From contig DATMXP010000009.1 of the NCBI GenBank assembly GCA_035561515.1, positions 1 through 64,000 on the forward strand: a stretch of DNA of 64,000 bases, in the 5' to 3' direction. The stretch is from Terriglobales bacterium. Lineage in GTDB: Bacteria > Acidobacteriota > Terriglobia > Terriglobales > Acidobacteriaceae. The translations under genes were made by a program, and so were the position numbers. The notes beneath the pieces were generated by a model. The model made no database searches. It was not told where the DNA came from and saw nothing but the letters and a program-made list of their open reading frames with translations. This document shows positions 31,761 to 43,545 of this stretch, one piece after another. Numbering within the stretch: position 1 is the first letter of the stretch; each line of letters opens with the position of its first letter.

Positions 31761-34052
31761 CTATCCTTCTTCGGCGGCCCCAACCACTTCGGTGAAGAGC
31801 ACTTCCCGGGGCTCTTCCTGCGTGACTCCGGATGACATATGGCGAATTCCGAGCCAGCAGAGATAGAGGACCGGCAAAACTCCTCCGATGATGAACACAG
31901 CGTCGCCAGGGAACCTCAACCATTCGATCAGAGCGTTGGTGGGATTACTTAGATACTTGAGGCCGCGAGCGTCGAAGTATCCATTGGTGACAGAGTGATA
32001 TAGCTGCAGTATGCCGAGCGGAAACAGTGTCGCGAACACCATCCAGGCCAAGCCCAGGTTCAGCGACCAGAAGCTAATCTTGGCGGCGCGATCAGACCAG
32101 TGTCTTTCAGGGATGATGTAGCGCAGGCAAAAGAGCGCCAGCCCGACGGCCAACATTCCATAGACTCCCATCATGGCAGCGTGGCCGTGATTCGCGGTCA
32201 AAGCCGTGCCGATTTCGTAGTAAGAGACGATCGGAAGATTGATCAAGAATCCGAAGATGCCCGCACCGAGGAAGTTCCAGAAGCCGACGGAAGCGAGAAA
32301 CATGACAGCCCAGTAATGGGGGAATGCGCTTCGCGTCTTTCCTTCCTGGTGAGCACCAAGTTGCAGGAAACTCCACGCCTCAAGTGTCAGAAAGGTCAGC
32401 GGAATCACTTCCGCGGCCGAGAAGAAGGCGCCCAAAGCCATGTGAATCGAAGGCTCGCCGGAGAAGTAGACATGGTGCATCGTCCCAATCACGCCGCCGG
32501 CGGAATACAGAATCATGTCCAGATATACCATCGTGAGCGCTACTCGCTCATGCACCACGCCAAGCAGCACGAAGATGTAAGCCACCATGATGGTGGTAAA
32601 CAGTTCGAGGAAATCTTCCACCCAAAGGTGGACGACCCAGAACCGCCAGAAATCGGTCGTTGTGAAGTGAGAACCCGGGTGTGCAAGGAGGCCGACGCCA
32701 TAGAAGGCAGGGATCGATAGGGCAGCGAAGAAAAACAGCCAAGGCATGTTGCCCTTGTGCTGTGTCCGCAACTTGCCGCGCAGGCCGCGAAAGAGGATTG
32801 TGACCCAGAAGAAGAGGCCGATGGTGAGCAAAATCTGCCAGAATCGCCCTAAGTCGAGGTATTCGAATCCCTGATTTCCGAACCAGACCCACTGATTGCG
32901 AAGCCATCCTTGAATTCCGGCAAATTCTCCGGCCAGGCTGCCTACAACAACGATGGTTAAAGCCGACAGGAGCAGATAGGCAAGGAAGTTTTGTCGACGC
33001 GGTTCACTGCCAGCAATCATGGGCGCGAGAAAGATGCCGGCCGCGAGATAAGACGTTGAAACCCAGAAGATGGCGAGTTGAACGTGCCAAGTGCGTGCGA
33101 TGTTATAAGGGAAGAGCCGTGCTAGATCGAATCCGAAGAAACTTGATATGTCGGCGCGGTAATGCTGCGTTGCACCGCCCACAAGTGTCTGCACCAGGAA
33201 CAGCGCTGCCATAACGAAGAAGAACCAAGCACATGCGCGCTGCGCAGGGGTGAGCAATACCTGGTCCGGCGGCCGAAAAGAAATGGCCTGTCGTTCACGT
33301 CCGTGCCAGCCCAAGAAGTTCCATCGGCCGAAGGCCGCGAGCAGGAGTCCTGTTCCACCAAGCAAAGCAATCAGCGAAAGGACGCTCCAAACGATCGCAT
33401 CGGCGGTGGCGTGGTTGTCGACCAGTGGCTCCGGTGGCCAGTTGTTCGTATACGAATAATCCAAACCAGGCCTTAAGGCCGCGGAGGCCCACGCAGTCCA
33501 TGCGAAGAAAGCAGTGAGCTGATGAATCTGTTCGGGATCCGTAATCGCCTGCGGCCGGAGTCCGTACTTCGTGTTCGTTTCACCGAAATATGCTGCGTAG
33601 TATTTTTCCAGTTCGGCGAAAGCATGTGCCTGGGCAGGGGTGAAAATCAACGTGCCACTTGAGCTGTCATAACGATTCGTTTTGAAGTCCGTGATGGTCT
33701 GCTGCTTCGCACGATCGGAGTTGCTGCTACCGTAGTATTCGGCCACGAAAAGTGCAGCACGATGCAGGTAGTCTGCCGTGAAGTCAGGGCCGAGATAGGC
33801 ACCGTGCCCGAAGATGGATCCGTATTCCATCAGGCCGTTGCGCAGGAATATCTGTTGTCCGGCCATGATGTCGTCCTGACTGAACAGAGAAGTGCCGGAA
33901 GCATCGGTGACGAGTTTTGGGATCGGCGGTTCGTCTGTGTAGGTCTCGTAAGCCAAGAAGCCCAAGACGAAGAACCCGAACAAGATCACGATCGCGACGG
34001 CTTGAACCCAGCCGCGTGATATCAGCAACTGCTGTTTGGCCTGTGCCTGCAT
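31761..34052 (-). CDS. norZ: Quinol-dependent nitric oxide reductase (qNOR)
   Basis: A 763-residue integral membrane protein of the heme-copper oxidase superfamily that reduces 2 NO to N2O using quinol. It is single-chain: a NorC-like N-terminal periplasmic region (DDIMAGQQIFLRNGLMEYGSIFGHGAYLGPD) is fused to the NorB-like multi-helix core. Heme and FeB ligands are visible in the family contexts TWHVQLAIFW, HLWVEDFLELF, MHHVYFSGEPS and NHGHAAMMGVYG. qNOR serves NO detoxification or denitrification. Operator 4 lies 105 bases upstream, linking it to the E1, NuoG-like and ferredoxin genes. A small membrane protein follows in the operon. Confidence 0.96.
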   Translation of the reverse strand: MQAQAKQQLLISRGWVQAVAIVILFGFFVLGFLAYETYTDEPPIPKLVTDASGTSLFSQDDIMAGQQIFLRNGLMEYGSIFGHGAYLGPDFTADYLHRAALFVAEYYGSSNSDRAKQQTITDFKTNRYDSSSGTLIFTPAQAHAFAELEKYYAAYFGETNTKYGLRPQAITDPEQIHQLTAFFAWTAWASAALRPGLDYSYTNNWPPEPLVDNHATADAIVWSVLSLIALLGGTGLLLAAFGRWNFLGWHGRERQAISFRPPDQVLLTPAQRACAWFFFVMAALFLVQTLVGGATQHYRADISSFFGFDLARLFPYNIARTWHVQLAIFWVSTSYLAAGIFLAPMIAGSEPRRQNFLAYLLLSALTIVVVGSLAGEFAGIQGWLRNQWVWFGNQGFEYLDLGRFWQILLTIGLFFWVTILFRGLRGKLRTQHKGNMPWLFFFAALSIPAFYGVGLLAHPGSHFTTTDFWRFWVVHLWVEDFLELFTTIMVAYIFVLLGVVHERVALTMVYLDMILYSAGGVIGTMHHVYFSGEPSIHMALGAFFSAAEVIPLTFLTLEAWSFLQLGAHQEGKTRSAFPHYWAVMFLASVGFWNFLGAGIFGFLINLPIVSYYEIGTALTANHGHAAMMGVYGMLAVGLALFCLRYIIPERHWSDRAAKISFWSLNLGLAWMVFATLFPLGILQLYHSVTNGYFDARGLKYLSNPTNALIEWLRFPGDAVFIIGGVLPVLYLCWLGIRHMSSGVTQEEPREVLFTEVVGAAEEG

Positions 34053-34157
34053 CAGGCAGCCTCCTAATCGTTACGGAGCGTTAATGACTCGTATCTGGAA
34101 TCGATGATAAGCATTCGAGGATCGAGAGCAGCCGGTGCACTCCATTTAGGATGCGAA

Positions 34158-34174
34158 ATATCGTACTACGATGT
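34158..34174. promoter_or_regulatory. Palindromic operator 4 (before qNOR)
   Basis: ATATCGTA-C-TACGATGT differs from a perfect inverted repeat at one position. It lies 105 bases before the qNOR ATG and 83 bases before the divergent GH97 ATG. The qNOR side is the likelier target because the other three sites precede redox genes. Confidence 0.7.
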
Positions 34175-34245
34175 GTAACAAGCAGAATAGGCCGCCAGCC
34201 AGGACATGGTGCGGGTGACTGTTTCGTTCGTGAAGTTTGGAGTAA

Positions 34246-36390
<2,145 letters not shown>

Positions 36391-36392
36391 GC

Positions 36393-36548
36393 TTATGCCG
36401 CGTCTTTGAAATCATCACCCGGACTAAACCGTTGGGGAGCATCCTTTTCGGGCTTCGGGGCGAAGCCGATTCCCATTTCAGAGAACCAATCGAGGATCTC
36501 ATTCTCGCAAACCGGATCGGGAGCGTTTTCGTTTGATCGATTCTGCAT
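36393..36548 (-). CDS. Small hypothetical protein
   Basis: A 51-residue acidic peptide (MQNRSNENAPDPVCENEILDW...) with one Cys, convergent with GH97 and two bases from its stop. ATG 36548 has a clean site (GGAGG), which is the main support that it is real. No motif or membrane segment is seen. Its role is unknown. Confidence 0.5.
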   Translation of the reverse strand: MQNRSNENAPDPVCENEILDWFSEMGIGFAPKPEKDAPQRFSPGDDFKDAA

Positions 36549-36615
36549 GATGACCTCCGATGCGAGATGCTGCTGCGTATGTTGCCCGGTCATCAAAACG
36601 CCGCACCTGGCGGCC

Positions 36616-36891
36616 TTACTGAATCATCAACATGGTTGTAAACTGGCCCGGGCCTGACTGAGATGTACCATACTCCTCCCGGAGCTGACGAATGGTTTCC
36701 TCCAGAGCCTGGGCTCGTTGCTTACATTGGCGCACATTGTCGTCGGCATCCTGCAGGGAAAAGGTGCCGGTCAGGTAAGTCTTCAATCGTTCAAACGCAA
36801 GTGCCGTCTCGAGCCAGTGACGATGTTCCTGCTCGAGCAACTGGATCAGGCGTTCCGGGGTCATTCTCTCGTCATTCCAAACGACAGCCAT
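36616..36891 (-). CDS. Small hypothetical helical protein
   Basis: A 91-residue charged protein, probably two helices with coiled-coil character (TPERLIQLLEQEHRHWLETALAFERLK; VRQCKQRAQALEETIRQLREEYG). No clear ribosome-binding site was found; ATG 36864 (MTPERL) is an alternative start. It belongs to no family I recognise and lies beside another small ORF on the same strand. Confidence 0.45.
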   Translation of the reverse strand: MAVVWNDERMTPERLIQLLEQEHRHWLETALAFERLKTYLTGTFSLQDADDNVRQCKQRAQALEETIRQLREEYGTSQSGPGQFTTMLMIQ

Positions 36892-37074
36892 GCGCACAGC
36901 TTGCTCTATGACGCCCGGACTCGCAAATTACGCTCGTAATGCGATTTGAGTGGCGAGCTACCGTTTGCATCGACATTCAAAAGGCTTACTGAGCTGCCAC
37001 TGCTTTGCAGGCAAACCGCCGTCGGGGCATCCGCTCCAATTACACAGTCTCTATATCGAACAATCGGAGTGGTT

Positions 37075-38028
37075 ATGGCTTCACCTTCACCTTGGGAGTT
37101 GGGCGGGCTCACTGTCCCGCAGCTTGGGCGGCGCGTCTGGGCGGAAATCAACGGCGACGATGACGTATTCGGTCGTGCCGCAGAACTGGCGTATTTCTTC
37201 TTTCTCGCGTTGTTTCCAGCACTGATATTCGCGACAGCGGTGCTCGGTTTGATGGCGGGACCGGGGTCAGAACTGCGGCAATCCTTGCTGGATTACCTGG
37301 CGCGGGCGATGCCGCCTTCGGCTTCGGAACTTGTGCGCCAGACTCTGGACCAGACCACGCAGGCAAGCGGAGGCGGAAAGCTGAGCTTCGGAATTTTGGC
37401 AGCTCTGTGGTCGGCCTCGGCGGGCATGGCGGCCATCATGGACACGCTAAACATTGCGTACGAGGTGGAGGAGAGCCGCCCTTGGTGGAAGAAGAGATCA
37501 GTGGCGATCGCACTGACGATTGGAGTGACCGCTCTGACCCTGATTTCGCTGGCGGTGATCCTGTTCGGTGGCAACATTGCTGACTTTGTTTCGCAGCATG
37601 TGGGGCTCGGTGGCGCTCTTACGGTCACATGGAAAGTCGTTCAATGGCCGCTGGCGCTGGTCTGCCTGAGCGTTGTATTCGCCATGGTGTACTACTTTGC
37701 TCCAAACGTGGAACAGCGGACATGGCATTGGGTGACGCCGGGCGCGGTGATCGGAATGGTGCTTTGGCTGGCAGCGTCCTTTGTTTTCCGTGTCTATCTG
37801 CACTTCTTCAATTCGTATAGCGCGACATACGGTGCGTTGGGCGCGGTAATCATTCTGCTGCTGTGGTTTTACATAACAGGCCTGGCGATCCTGATCGGAG
37901 GGGAGATCAACTCGGTTATTGAGGATGCTGCCGCGAAACGAGGCGCGGCCGAGGCGAAGGAGAAAGGTGAAAAGACCCCAGGTGAAAAAGAGGAAAGAGT
38001 GCCGCTGCGCAAACGTCCGGCGGCTTAG
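37075..38028 (+). CDS. YihY/BrkB-family membrane protein
   Basis: A 317-residue integral membrane protein of the YihY/virulence-factor BrkB family. The six-helix pattern starts at AAELAYFFFLALFPALIFATAVLGL and ends with the family-typical YSATYGALGAVIILLLWFYITGLAILIGGEINSVIE. A charged cytoplasmic tail rich in Lys/Glu follows. Family function is unsettled (once annotated as RNase BN). ATG 37075 has GGAG upstream; the frame to 36946 is an unsupported extension. Its last four bases overlap the convergent msrQ. Confidence 0.92.
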   Translation: MASPSPWELGGLTVPQLGRRVWAEINGDDDVFGRAAELAYFFFLALFPALIFATAVLGLMAGPGSELRQSLLDYLARAMPPSASELVRQTLDQTTQASGGGKLSFGILAALWSASAGMAAIMDTLNIAYEVEESRPWWKKRSVAIALTIGVTALTLISLAVILFGGNIADFVSQHVGLGGALTVTWKVVQWPLALVCLSVVFAMVYYFAPNVEQRTWHWVTPGAVIGMVLWLAASFVFRVYLHFFNSYSATYGALGAVIILLLWFYITGLAILIGGEINSVIEDAAAKRGAAEAKEKGEKTPGEKEERVPLRKRPAA

Positions 38029-38714
38029 TCCTGAGCGTACGAGTTCTTCAGGTGTGGGGAACTGGTAAATTTCGGGTAGAGCACGACGACAGCGCGGTAA
38101 AGGATCAGGGCTGCGAGCGCCGTGCCATAGTAGATGGGGCGGCGAGTGTCGAACTTCACAAGCCAGAGGAAGTGCAAGATGCCAAGCATCGCGCTGATGT
38201 AGATGGCCTGGTGTAAACGTGCCCATCGCTTGCCGCCGAGGCGGCGAATCCATCCGCTGGTGCTGGTTAAGGCGAGTGGAATGAGCAGCACGAAGGCGCT
38301 GAAGCCCACGGTGATGAACTTGCGCTTCTGGATGTCGATGAGCATTTCGTGCCAATCGAAGAACTTGTCTAGCCAGATATAGGTGAGAAAGTGAAGTACG
38401 ACATAGAAGAAGGCGAACAGTCCCAACATCCGGCGGAAACGTACTAACCAGGGCTGGCGAAAGAGTTTGCGCGCCGGAGTGATGGCAAGCGTGAGAAGAA
38501 GAAAAATGAGCGTCCACTTGCCGGTTGAGCGAGTGATGACTTCGATGGGATTGGCACCGAGGCTCCAACGATCCGCACCCTGGGCGATGAAAGGAATGCC
38601 TGCCGTTTGAGGAAGGTCGTGGAGGGCCTTCCAAATCAGCGTAAAGAGCGGACCCAGGCACAGCAGAAATATAGGTACTTTCAAAGCGCGGATTTGGGCG
38701 TTGCTTATCAACAC
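38025..38714 (-). CDS. msrQ: MsrQ, heme-binding membrane subunit of periplasmic methionine sulfoxide reductase
   Basis: A 229-residue membrane protein with about six helices and conserved His (FYVVLHFLTYIW; RLHQAIYISAMLGILHFLWLVK) that bind heme. It passes electrons from the quinone pool to MsrP. It starts at a GTG that overlaps the msrP stop (TAGTG), so translation is coupled. Family signature SLGANPIEVITRSTGKWTL is present. Confidence 0.95.
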   Translation of the reverse strand: MLISNAQIRALKVPIFLLCLGPLFTLIWKALHDLPQTAGIPFIAQGADRWSLGANPIEVITRSTGKWTLIFLLLTLAITPARKLFRQPWLVRFRRMLGLFAFFYVVLHFLTYIWLDKFFDWHEMLIDIQKRKFITVGFSAFVLLIPLALTSTSGWIRRLGGKRWARLHQAIYISAMLGILHFLWLVKFDTRRPIYYGTALAALILYRAVVVLYPKFTSSPHLKNSYAQD

Positions 38715-39676
38715 TAAAAATTCTTTCTCAGATCCATACCGGCATAGAGTTGCGCAACCTGATCTCCGTAACCATTGAACTTGAGGGTATCGCGCTTGAG
38801 GAACTCGCCGATCCGACGTTCTTTCTTTTGGCTCCAGCGCGGGTGATCGACTTCGGGATTCACATTGGAATAGAAGCCATACTCATTCGGTGCGGCGGCC
38901 TGCCATGTGGTCGTTGGCTGGTTGTCTACGAGTTCGATTTTAACGATTGACTTAATGCTCTTGAAGCCGTACTTCCAAGGCACAACTAGTCGGATTGGAG
39001 CGCCGTCCTGTTTAGGCAGTTCATTTCCATACATGCCGGTGGCAAGAGTCGCGAGCGGATGCATGGCTTCGTCGAGGCGAAGTCCTTCGATGTAAGGCCA
39101 ATCGAGCACGCCATAGCGCTGCCCGGGCATCTGCTTGGGATCATATTTCGTGGTGAACTTTACATACTTCGCTTTACTGAGTGGCTCGACCTGTTTGAGG
39201 AGGTCGCCGAGCGAGAAGCCGACCCAAGGAATGATCATGGACCATCCCTCGACGCAGCGAAGTCGAAAGATACGCTCTTCCTGTGGGAACTTGGTAAGGA
39301 AGTAGTCGATATCGAGTTTCTGGGGCTTCTTGACGAGGCCGGAAATCTCTACAGTCCAGGGTCTAGTCTGGAGCGACTGGGCGAGGCGAGCGGGTTCGTA
39401 CTTATCGCTACTGAACTCGTAGAAATTGTTGTAGCTGGTGATGTCTTTGAGAGGGGTCTGCTTCTCAGAGGTGCTGAACGGGCTTTTGCCGGAAATGTTG
39501 AGATTGCTGGCCGCCTGTACGGTTTCAGGGGCTGTGCCGTGCGAATCCAAGTACTTGCCCAACAACACGGCTCCTCCGGCGAGGGCGACTCCGGTGATGA
39601 ATTTCCTACGGTTCAAATATGTTTCCCGTGGGGTGATTTCCGAAGAAGGGATGTCCGAGGGCTTCTTGATCAGCAT
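38714..39676 (-). CDS. msrP: MsrP, molybdopterin-dependent periplasmic methionine sulfoxide reductase
   Basis: A 320-residue periplasmic enzyme that repairs oxidised methionine in envelope proteins. A Tat signal peptide ([19 protein letters not shown]) is visible, as is the molybdenum-ligand Cys in [26 protein letters not shown] and [20 protein letters not shown] are family motifs. It forms an operon with msrQ. This complements the redox-stress theme of the preceding island but does not carry its operator. Confidence 0.96.
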   Translation of the reverse strand: MLIKKPSDIPSSEITPRETYLNRRKFITGVALAGGAVLLGKYLDSHGTAPETVQAASNLNISGKSPFSTSEKQTPLKDITSYNNFYEFSSDKYEPARLAQSLQTRPWTVEISGLVKKPQKLDIDYFLTKFPQEERIFRLRCVEGWSMIIPWVGFSLGDLLKQVEPLSKAKYVKFTTKYDPKQMPGQRYGVLDWPYIEGLRLDEAMHPLATLATGMYGNELPKQDGAPIRLVVPWKYGFKSIKSIVKIELVDNQPTTTWQAAAPNEYGFYSNVNPEVDHPRWSQKKERRIGEFLKRDTLKFNGYGDQVAQLYAGMDLRKNF

Positions 39677-39745
39677 GGCGCCGAATTCGCTCCTAGAATT
39701 CAGACGCCCAACTGAGAGAAAAGTTTCAAATTCGGCAATTGGAGC

Positions 39746-40084
39746 CTAGTTAAAGGATGCGACGGCGTCTTCCTCGGAGTCGTAAACCTCGAAGAGGTCC
39801 AGGAGGCCGACCATCTTAAGGGTTTTCTGAGTGTAAGCAGTGGGCTGCACCAGTTTGATGCTGCCACCCTGTTGTTTCGCGGCTGTCTGGCTGCGAACGA
39901 GGACGCCAATGCCGCTGGAATCGACGAGCGGGACTTCAGAGAGGTTAATCAGAATGCGGGTATCGCCCGCACTGATGGACTGCTCTATAGCGTCGCGAAA
40001 GGAGTCCACGGCCTGCCCGAGGGTTAGACGTCCACGCAACCGAACAACCTGAACATCTGCCTGCTTCACTAAGGAAAGATCCAC
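39746..40084 (-). CDS. STAS-domain anti-sigma-factor antagonist
   Basis: A 112-residue single STAS domain. The phosphorylatable Ser is in EVPLVDSSGIGVLV, and the strand-helix pattern (QVVRLRGRLTLGQAVDSF; ILINLSEV) is standard. Such proteins bind an anti-sigma kinase when unphosphorylated. No partner kinase or phosphatase is in the window. I start at GTG 40084, preceded by GGGGGA; the longer frame to 40183 lacks a signal. It is divergent from the GAF-HlyD gene. Confidence 0.88.
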   Translation of the reverse strand: MDLSLVKQADVQVVRLRGRLTLGQAVDSFRDAIEQSISAGDTRILINLSEVPLVDSSGIGVLVRSQTAAKQQGGSIKLVQPTAYTQKTLKMVGLLDLFEVYDSEEDAVASFN

Positions 40085-40228
40085 CAAGTCCCCCGAAAAA
40101 TGAGCAATTAAGGTTCGTTGACCTAGGCCCGACCGTCTGATACAGTTCGCGCCCAAAGTAGCCAAAAAGGATTGTTTTGGCAAGTCTTGGGGTTGGGTCC
40201 ATGTTCAGGGGTGGGGTAGGAACGGACA

Positions 40229-42631
40229 ATGGGTACCGAGGGGGCGGTTCGAGTTCTTGATATCGCAGCGTTCGCGTCAGCGCTGCTATCGCAACGCGAA
40301 TTGAGTCCGCGAGCGCGCCAGATCGCATCGCTAATTCAGATGATCATTCCCGACAGCGGAGTGGTCGTCTATGTGTTGGAAGACACAGAGAGCGGGTCGG
40401 TGTGGCGTTCAAAAGCAACAGTCGGCGAGTTGAAAGTTGATGCAACACTGGCGGCCAACCTTGAAGTGTTGCAGGGACTCGCCGTTCACCCGCAGTTCCT
40501 GCTCTTTGATGGAGCCGAACTTGCGCGCGAGGCATACGCCCATCTCGACTTGCGTCGAACGGTAGTCAGTTGGGCTTTGTTGCCAATCCTCCTTGAAGAT
40601 TCTGTTATTGCAGCGGTTGAGATCGTTTCCTTTTCGGAGGCCATTCGCCCTGAACTGGAGGAGTTACTTTCCGGCGCGTTGCGGCTGTCCTCCACAGCTA
40701 TTGCGGCTTCGCTTGACTACGAGCGCGAGCGAAACTCGCAACTCCAATCGATCTCGAGGATGACGCAGTTCTACGACCTGGAGAAGACGTTCAACGCCAC
40801 GATCGAAATTGAAGAGCTGCTTCCGATCATTGCGTCCAAATTTCGCGAAATCCTGAACGTACAGGCTGTAAACCTGTGGATGGTGGAGAGCAGCCAGACA
40901 TTGTTGCTGACGAACTCGGCGGGCGAAGATCCGACGATGCACATCGGATCAACGCAACAAGCAGGTGAGGGGCATGCGTTCGATGTGTCCGAGAGTGGTG
41001 AGCCGAGTGCCGTAGACAGTGCCGATGAACGACTTGCAAAGCGTAACGGGGGAGTGGAGGCAGGCGCCATTTTTTCGCTGATGGCGGCGCCACTTCTCGA
41101 CAAGGAACATTGTGTTGGCGTGGCGGAAATCATCAACCGGCTCGATGGCCAGCCCTTTGATGAAGACGATCTCTTCCTGCTGACAACGATCTGCGAGACG
41201 GCCTCGGGGGCGCTGCACAACGCGGCGCTGTTGCAGTCGGAGCGCAAGGCGCAAATCCTGCAGACGCTGGTGGATGTCAGCAGCGAGATAACGTCCACGC
41301 TAAATCTAGACCGGGTGCTCCAGACCATTGTGAATGGGCCGCAGGCAGTGATCCCATATGAGCGCAGCGCAATTGCGCTGGAGCGTAACGGGCAACTGCA
41401 GTTGAGAGCAGTCTCTGGCATGCTCAAGATCAATTTCGGAGAGCCATCCGTGATTGCTCTTCGAAATCTGGTGGAGTGGCTCTCGTTTACACGAGAGGAT
41501 CTGACTGTCCAACAGCATGACGAACAGATTACGGGCTCGACCGAGCAGACGAAGGAAAGCTTCCGCCATTATTTCGCGCAAACCGGGGTGAAAGGATTCC
41601 ACGCGCGGCTGCTGAATGATGATCAGGGGCGACTGGGACTGCTCGTCTATGAGAGCAGCGATCCGGACTTCCTAAGCTCAGCTCATATCGAACTGATCAA
41701 AATTCTCTCCGGACAGGCGACCGTCGCGCTCCGTAATGCACAGTTGTACCAGGAAGTGCCGTTCATCAACGTGATCGGCCCCATCATGGAGCGCAAGCGC
41801 AAGTTCATGGGGATGGACAGGCAACGGCGTGTGAGGGTTGGGCTTCTGGCGGCAGCGGTGGTGCTGTTCCTGCTTTTCTTCCCGGTTCCCTTGCGAATTG
41901 CGGGCGACGTAAACGTTACTGCGACGCGAACGGCTATGGTGCAACCGGAGTTCGATGGCGTGGTGAAGCGCGTCCTGGTGCGTGAAGGCGATGCAGTGCG
42001 TAAAGGATCGATTCTGGCCGAGATGGATGACTGGGAGTTTCGACGTCTGCTGGCGGAGGCGGAAGCCAAATACAGCAGCGCGGTTTCGGAAATGAACCGG
42101 GCATTGGCGGCCAACGACGGAACAACGGCGGGTGTCCAGCGCGCGAATGTGGCGCTGTGGTCCTCGGAGGCGGCGAGGTTGCGCGAGAAGATCGAAAGAG
42201 CGAAGTTACGATCGCCTGTCGATGGAGTGGTGACGACACCGTTCGTTGAGAATTTCACTGGCCGAAAGCTGGATGCCGGTGAAAAGTTTGCGGAGATCGC
42301 CGACACCTCACATGCGGTTGTCGATGTAGCTGTCGAAGAGCAGGACGTCCCACTGTTGCAGGCTGGGATGTCGGCAGGCGTCAAACTCGACAGTTATCCG
42401 ACAAAGACGTTCCGCGGCAACGTGCTGGTGATCAGCCCGAAAAGCGAACCTGTCGGAGATCAGCGGATGTTTTATGCGCGGGTGGATGTGCCGAATCCGG
42501 ACAGGCTGGTGAAACCGGGCATGCAAGGCACCGCGAAGATCTGGACGGGATGGAAGTCGGCGGGGTACGTGATGTTCCGGCGTCCGGGGATGTGGATGTG
42601 GGGCAAGTTGTGGTCATGGTTCGGCTTCTGA
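40229..42631 (+). CDS. GAF-domain / HlyD-type membrane-fusion protein
   Basis: An 800-residue fusion. The cytoplasmic half has an N-terminal GAF-like domain (about 10-165) and two clearer GAF domains (about 190-335 and 345-505). One membrane segment follows (about 534-553). A periplasmic biotinyl-lipoyl/HlyD-like adaptor ends the protein (about 555-790; VQPEFDGVVKRVLVREGDAVRKGSILAEMD). GAF domains bind small ligands, while HlyD domains bridge inner-membrane exporters to the outer membrane. This therefore looks like ligand-controlled export. It overlaps the next ORF's upstream frame. The ribosome-binding site is AGGA. The ligand and cargo are not readable. Confidence 0.85.
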   Translation: MGTEGAVRVLDIAAFASALLSQRELSPRARQIASLIQMIIPDSGVVVYVLEDTESGSVWRSKATVGELKVDATLAANLEVLQGLAVHPQFLLFDGAELAREAYAHLDLRRTVVSWALLPILLEDSVIAAVEIVSFSEAIRPELEELLSGALRLSSTAIAASLDYERERNSQLQSISRMTQFYDLEKTFNATIEIEELLPIIASKFREILNVQAVNLWMVESSQTLLLTNSAGEDPTMHIGSTQQAGEGHAFDVSESGEPSAVDSADERLAKRNGGVEAGAIFSLMAAPLLDKEHCVGVAEIINRLDGQPFDEDDLFLLTTICETASGALHNAALLQSERKAQILQTLVDVSSEITSTLNLDRVLQTIVNGPQAVIPYERSAIALERNGQLQLRAVSGMLKINFGEPSVIALRNLVEWLSFTREDLTVQQHDEQITGSTEQTKESFRHYFAQTGVKGFHARLLNDDQGRLGLLVYESSDPDFLSSAHIELIKILSGQATVALRNAQLYQEVPFINVIGPIMERKRKFMGMDRQRRVRVGLLAAAVVLFLLFFPVPLRIAGDVNVTATRTAMVQPEFDGVVKRVLVREGDAVRKGSILAEMDDWEFRRLLAEAEAKYSSAVSEMNRALAANDGTTAGVQRANVALWSSEAARLREKIERAKLRSPVDGVVTTPFVENFTGRKLDAGEKFAEIADTSHAVVDVAVEEQDVPLLQAGMSAGVKLDSYPTKTFRGNVLVISPKSEPVGDQRMFYARVDVPNPDRLVKPGMQGTAKIWTGWKSAGYVMFRRPGMWMWGKLWSWFGF

Positions 42632-42642
42632 GGGAGGGACGC

Positions 42643-43545
42643 GTGAGAAGGGCAATCATTTCTCTGGGGCTGCTGGTTGCGTTGGCGTTGCACTTGGGGT
42701 GTAAAACAGCGTCCACTCCGGCGAACGCAACTTCAACTTCCAACGCGAACAAGAGCGCTTCCGAACAGATTCAGCCAGTGCCTACGGAGGATACGGAGTT
42801 CGTTGCTTCCGGGCCAATCACCGTGGAGAACCAACTGGATGTAGCGGTGCAGCGAGATGGGATTATCTCTGAGTTGCTGGTAGATGCAGGTGACTCCGTG
42901 CGTAAAGGGCAGTTGCTGGCGAGATTGGACGATCGTCAGTTAAAAGCAGACCGCGACGCGGCCAGGGCGCAATCGGCAAGTATTGAGGCCGACCTTAAGA
43001 ACTGGGAAGCCACGGTAAAAATGGCGGAAACGGATCTGAATCGTAGCGAAAAGATGTGGGAGAACAAGTTGATCACCGAAAGCCAGGTGGATCACGACCG
43101 GTTCAAACTCGTGGCTACGAAATATGAGTTGGATAGGGAACAGAAAAACCTGCAACGTGCGAACAGCGTGGCAGAATCACTTGAACTGGAAGTGGAGAAA
43201 ACAAGGATCGTAGCGCCCTTCGACGGTGTAGTCGCGCGTCGCTATGTGCGACTGGGGCAGCGGGTGGCAAATGGAGACCGTCTGTTCTGGGTTACGGCGG
43301 TTTCGCCAATGCGCGTGAAGTTCACTCTTCCCGAGAAGTACGCTGCCCAAGTGAGGCGAGGGACGATGTTGGAGGTGGTTCCGAGCGAGATGGCGGAACA
43401 GAAGTACGCGGCGAAGGTGGTGCTGCTAAGTCCGGTCATCGATCCGGCGAGTGGCACGATTGATGTCACGGCAGAACTAGTTGGACCGACCGGTTCGTTG
43501 CGTCCAGGAATGGTCAGCAATATCCGTCTTGAAACCTCTCGATGA
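42643..43545 (+). CDS. Lipoprotein periplasmic adaptor (RND/HlyD type)
   Basis: A 300-residue adaptor. A lipoprotein signal peptide with lipobox LHLGC ends near residue 20. The body has a biotinyl-lipoyl domain (RDGIISELLVDAGDSVRKGQLLARLD), a coiled-coil hairpin (about 95-185) and a beta-barrel. I start at GTG 42643 because GAGGGAGG lies just upstream and the signal peptide begins there; ATG 42616 is an alternative. It overlaps the protease gene by four bases (ATGA). With no RND pump or outer-membrane channel nearby, it must work with partners elsewhere or with its two operon neighbours. Confidence 0.88.
   Translation: MRRAIISLGLLVALALHLGCKTASTPANATSTSNANKSASEQIQPVPTEDTEFVASGPITVENQLDVAVQRDGIISELLVDAGDSVRKGQLLARLDDRQLKADRDAARAQSASIEADLKNWEATVKMAETDLNRSEKMWENKLITESQVDHDRFKLVATKYELDREQKNLQRANSVAESLELEVEKTRIVAPFDGVVARRYVRLGQRVANGDRLFWVTAVSPMRVKFTLPEKYAAQVRRGTMLEVVPSEMAEQKYAAKVVLLSPVIDPASGTIDVTAELVGPTGSLRPGMVSNIRLETSR

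Noticed and set aside
36946-37074. N-terminal extension of the YihY-family gene
   Set aside because: The family starts near MASPSP, and GGAG stands before ATG 37075.
37498-38661. 387-residue open frame on the minus strand over YihY and msrQ
   Set aside because: It overlaps two well-supported genes, and its Arg/His/Pro-rich composition is that of a shadow frame in GC-rich DNA.
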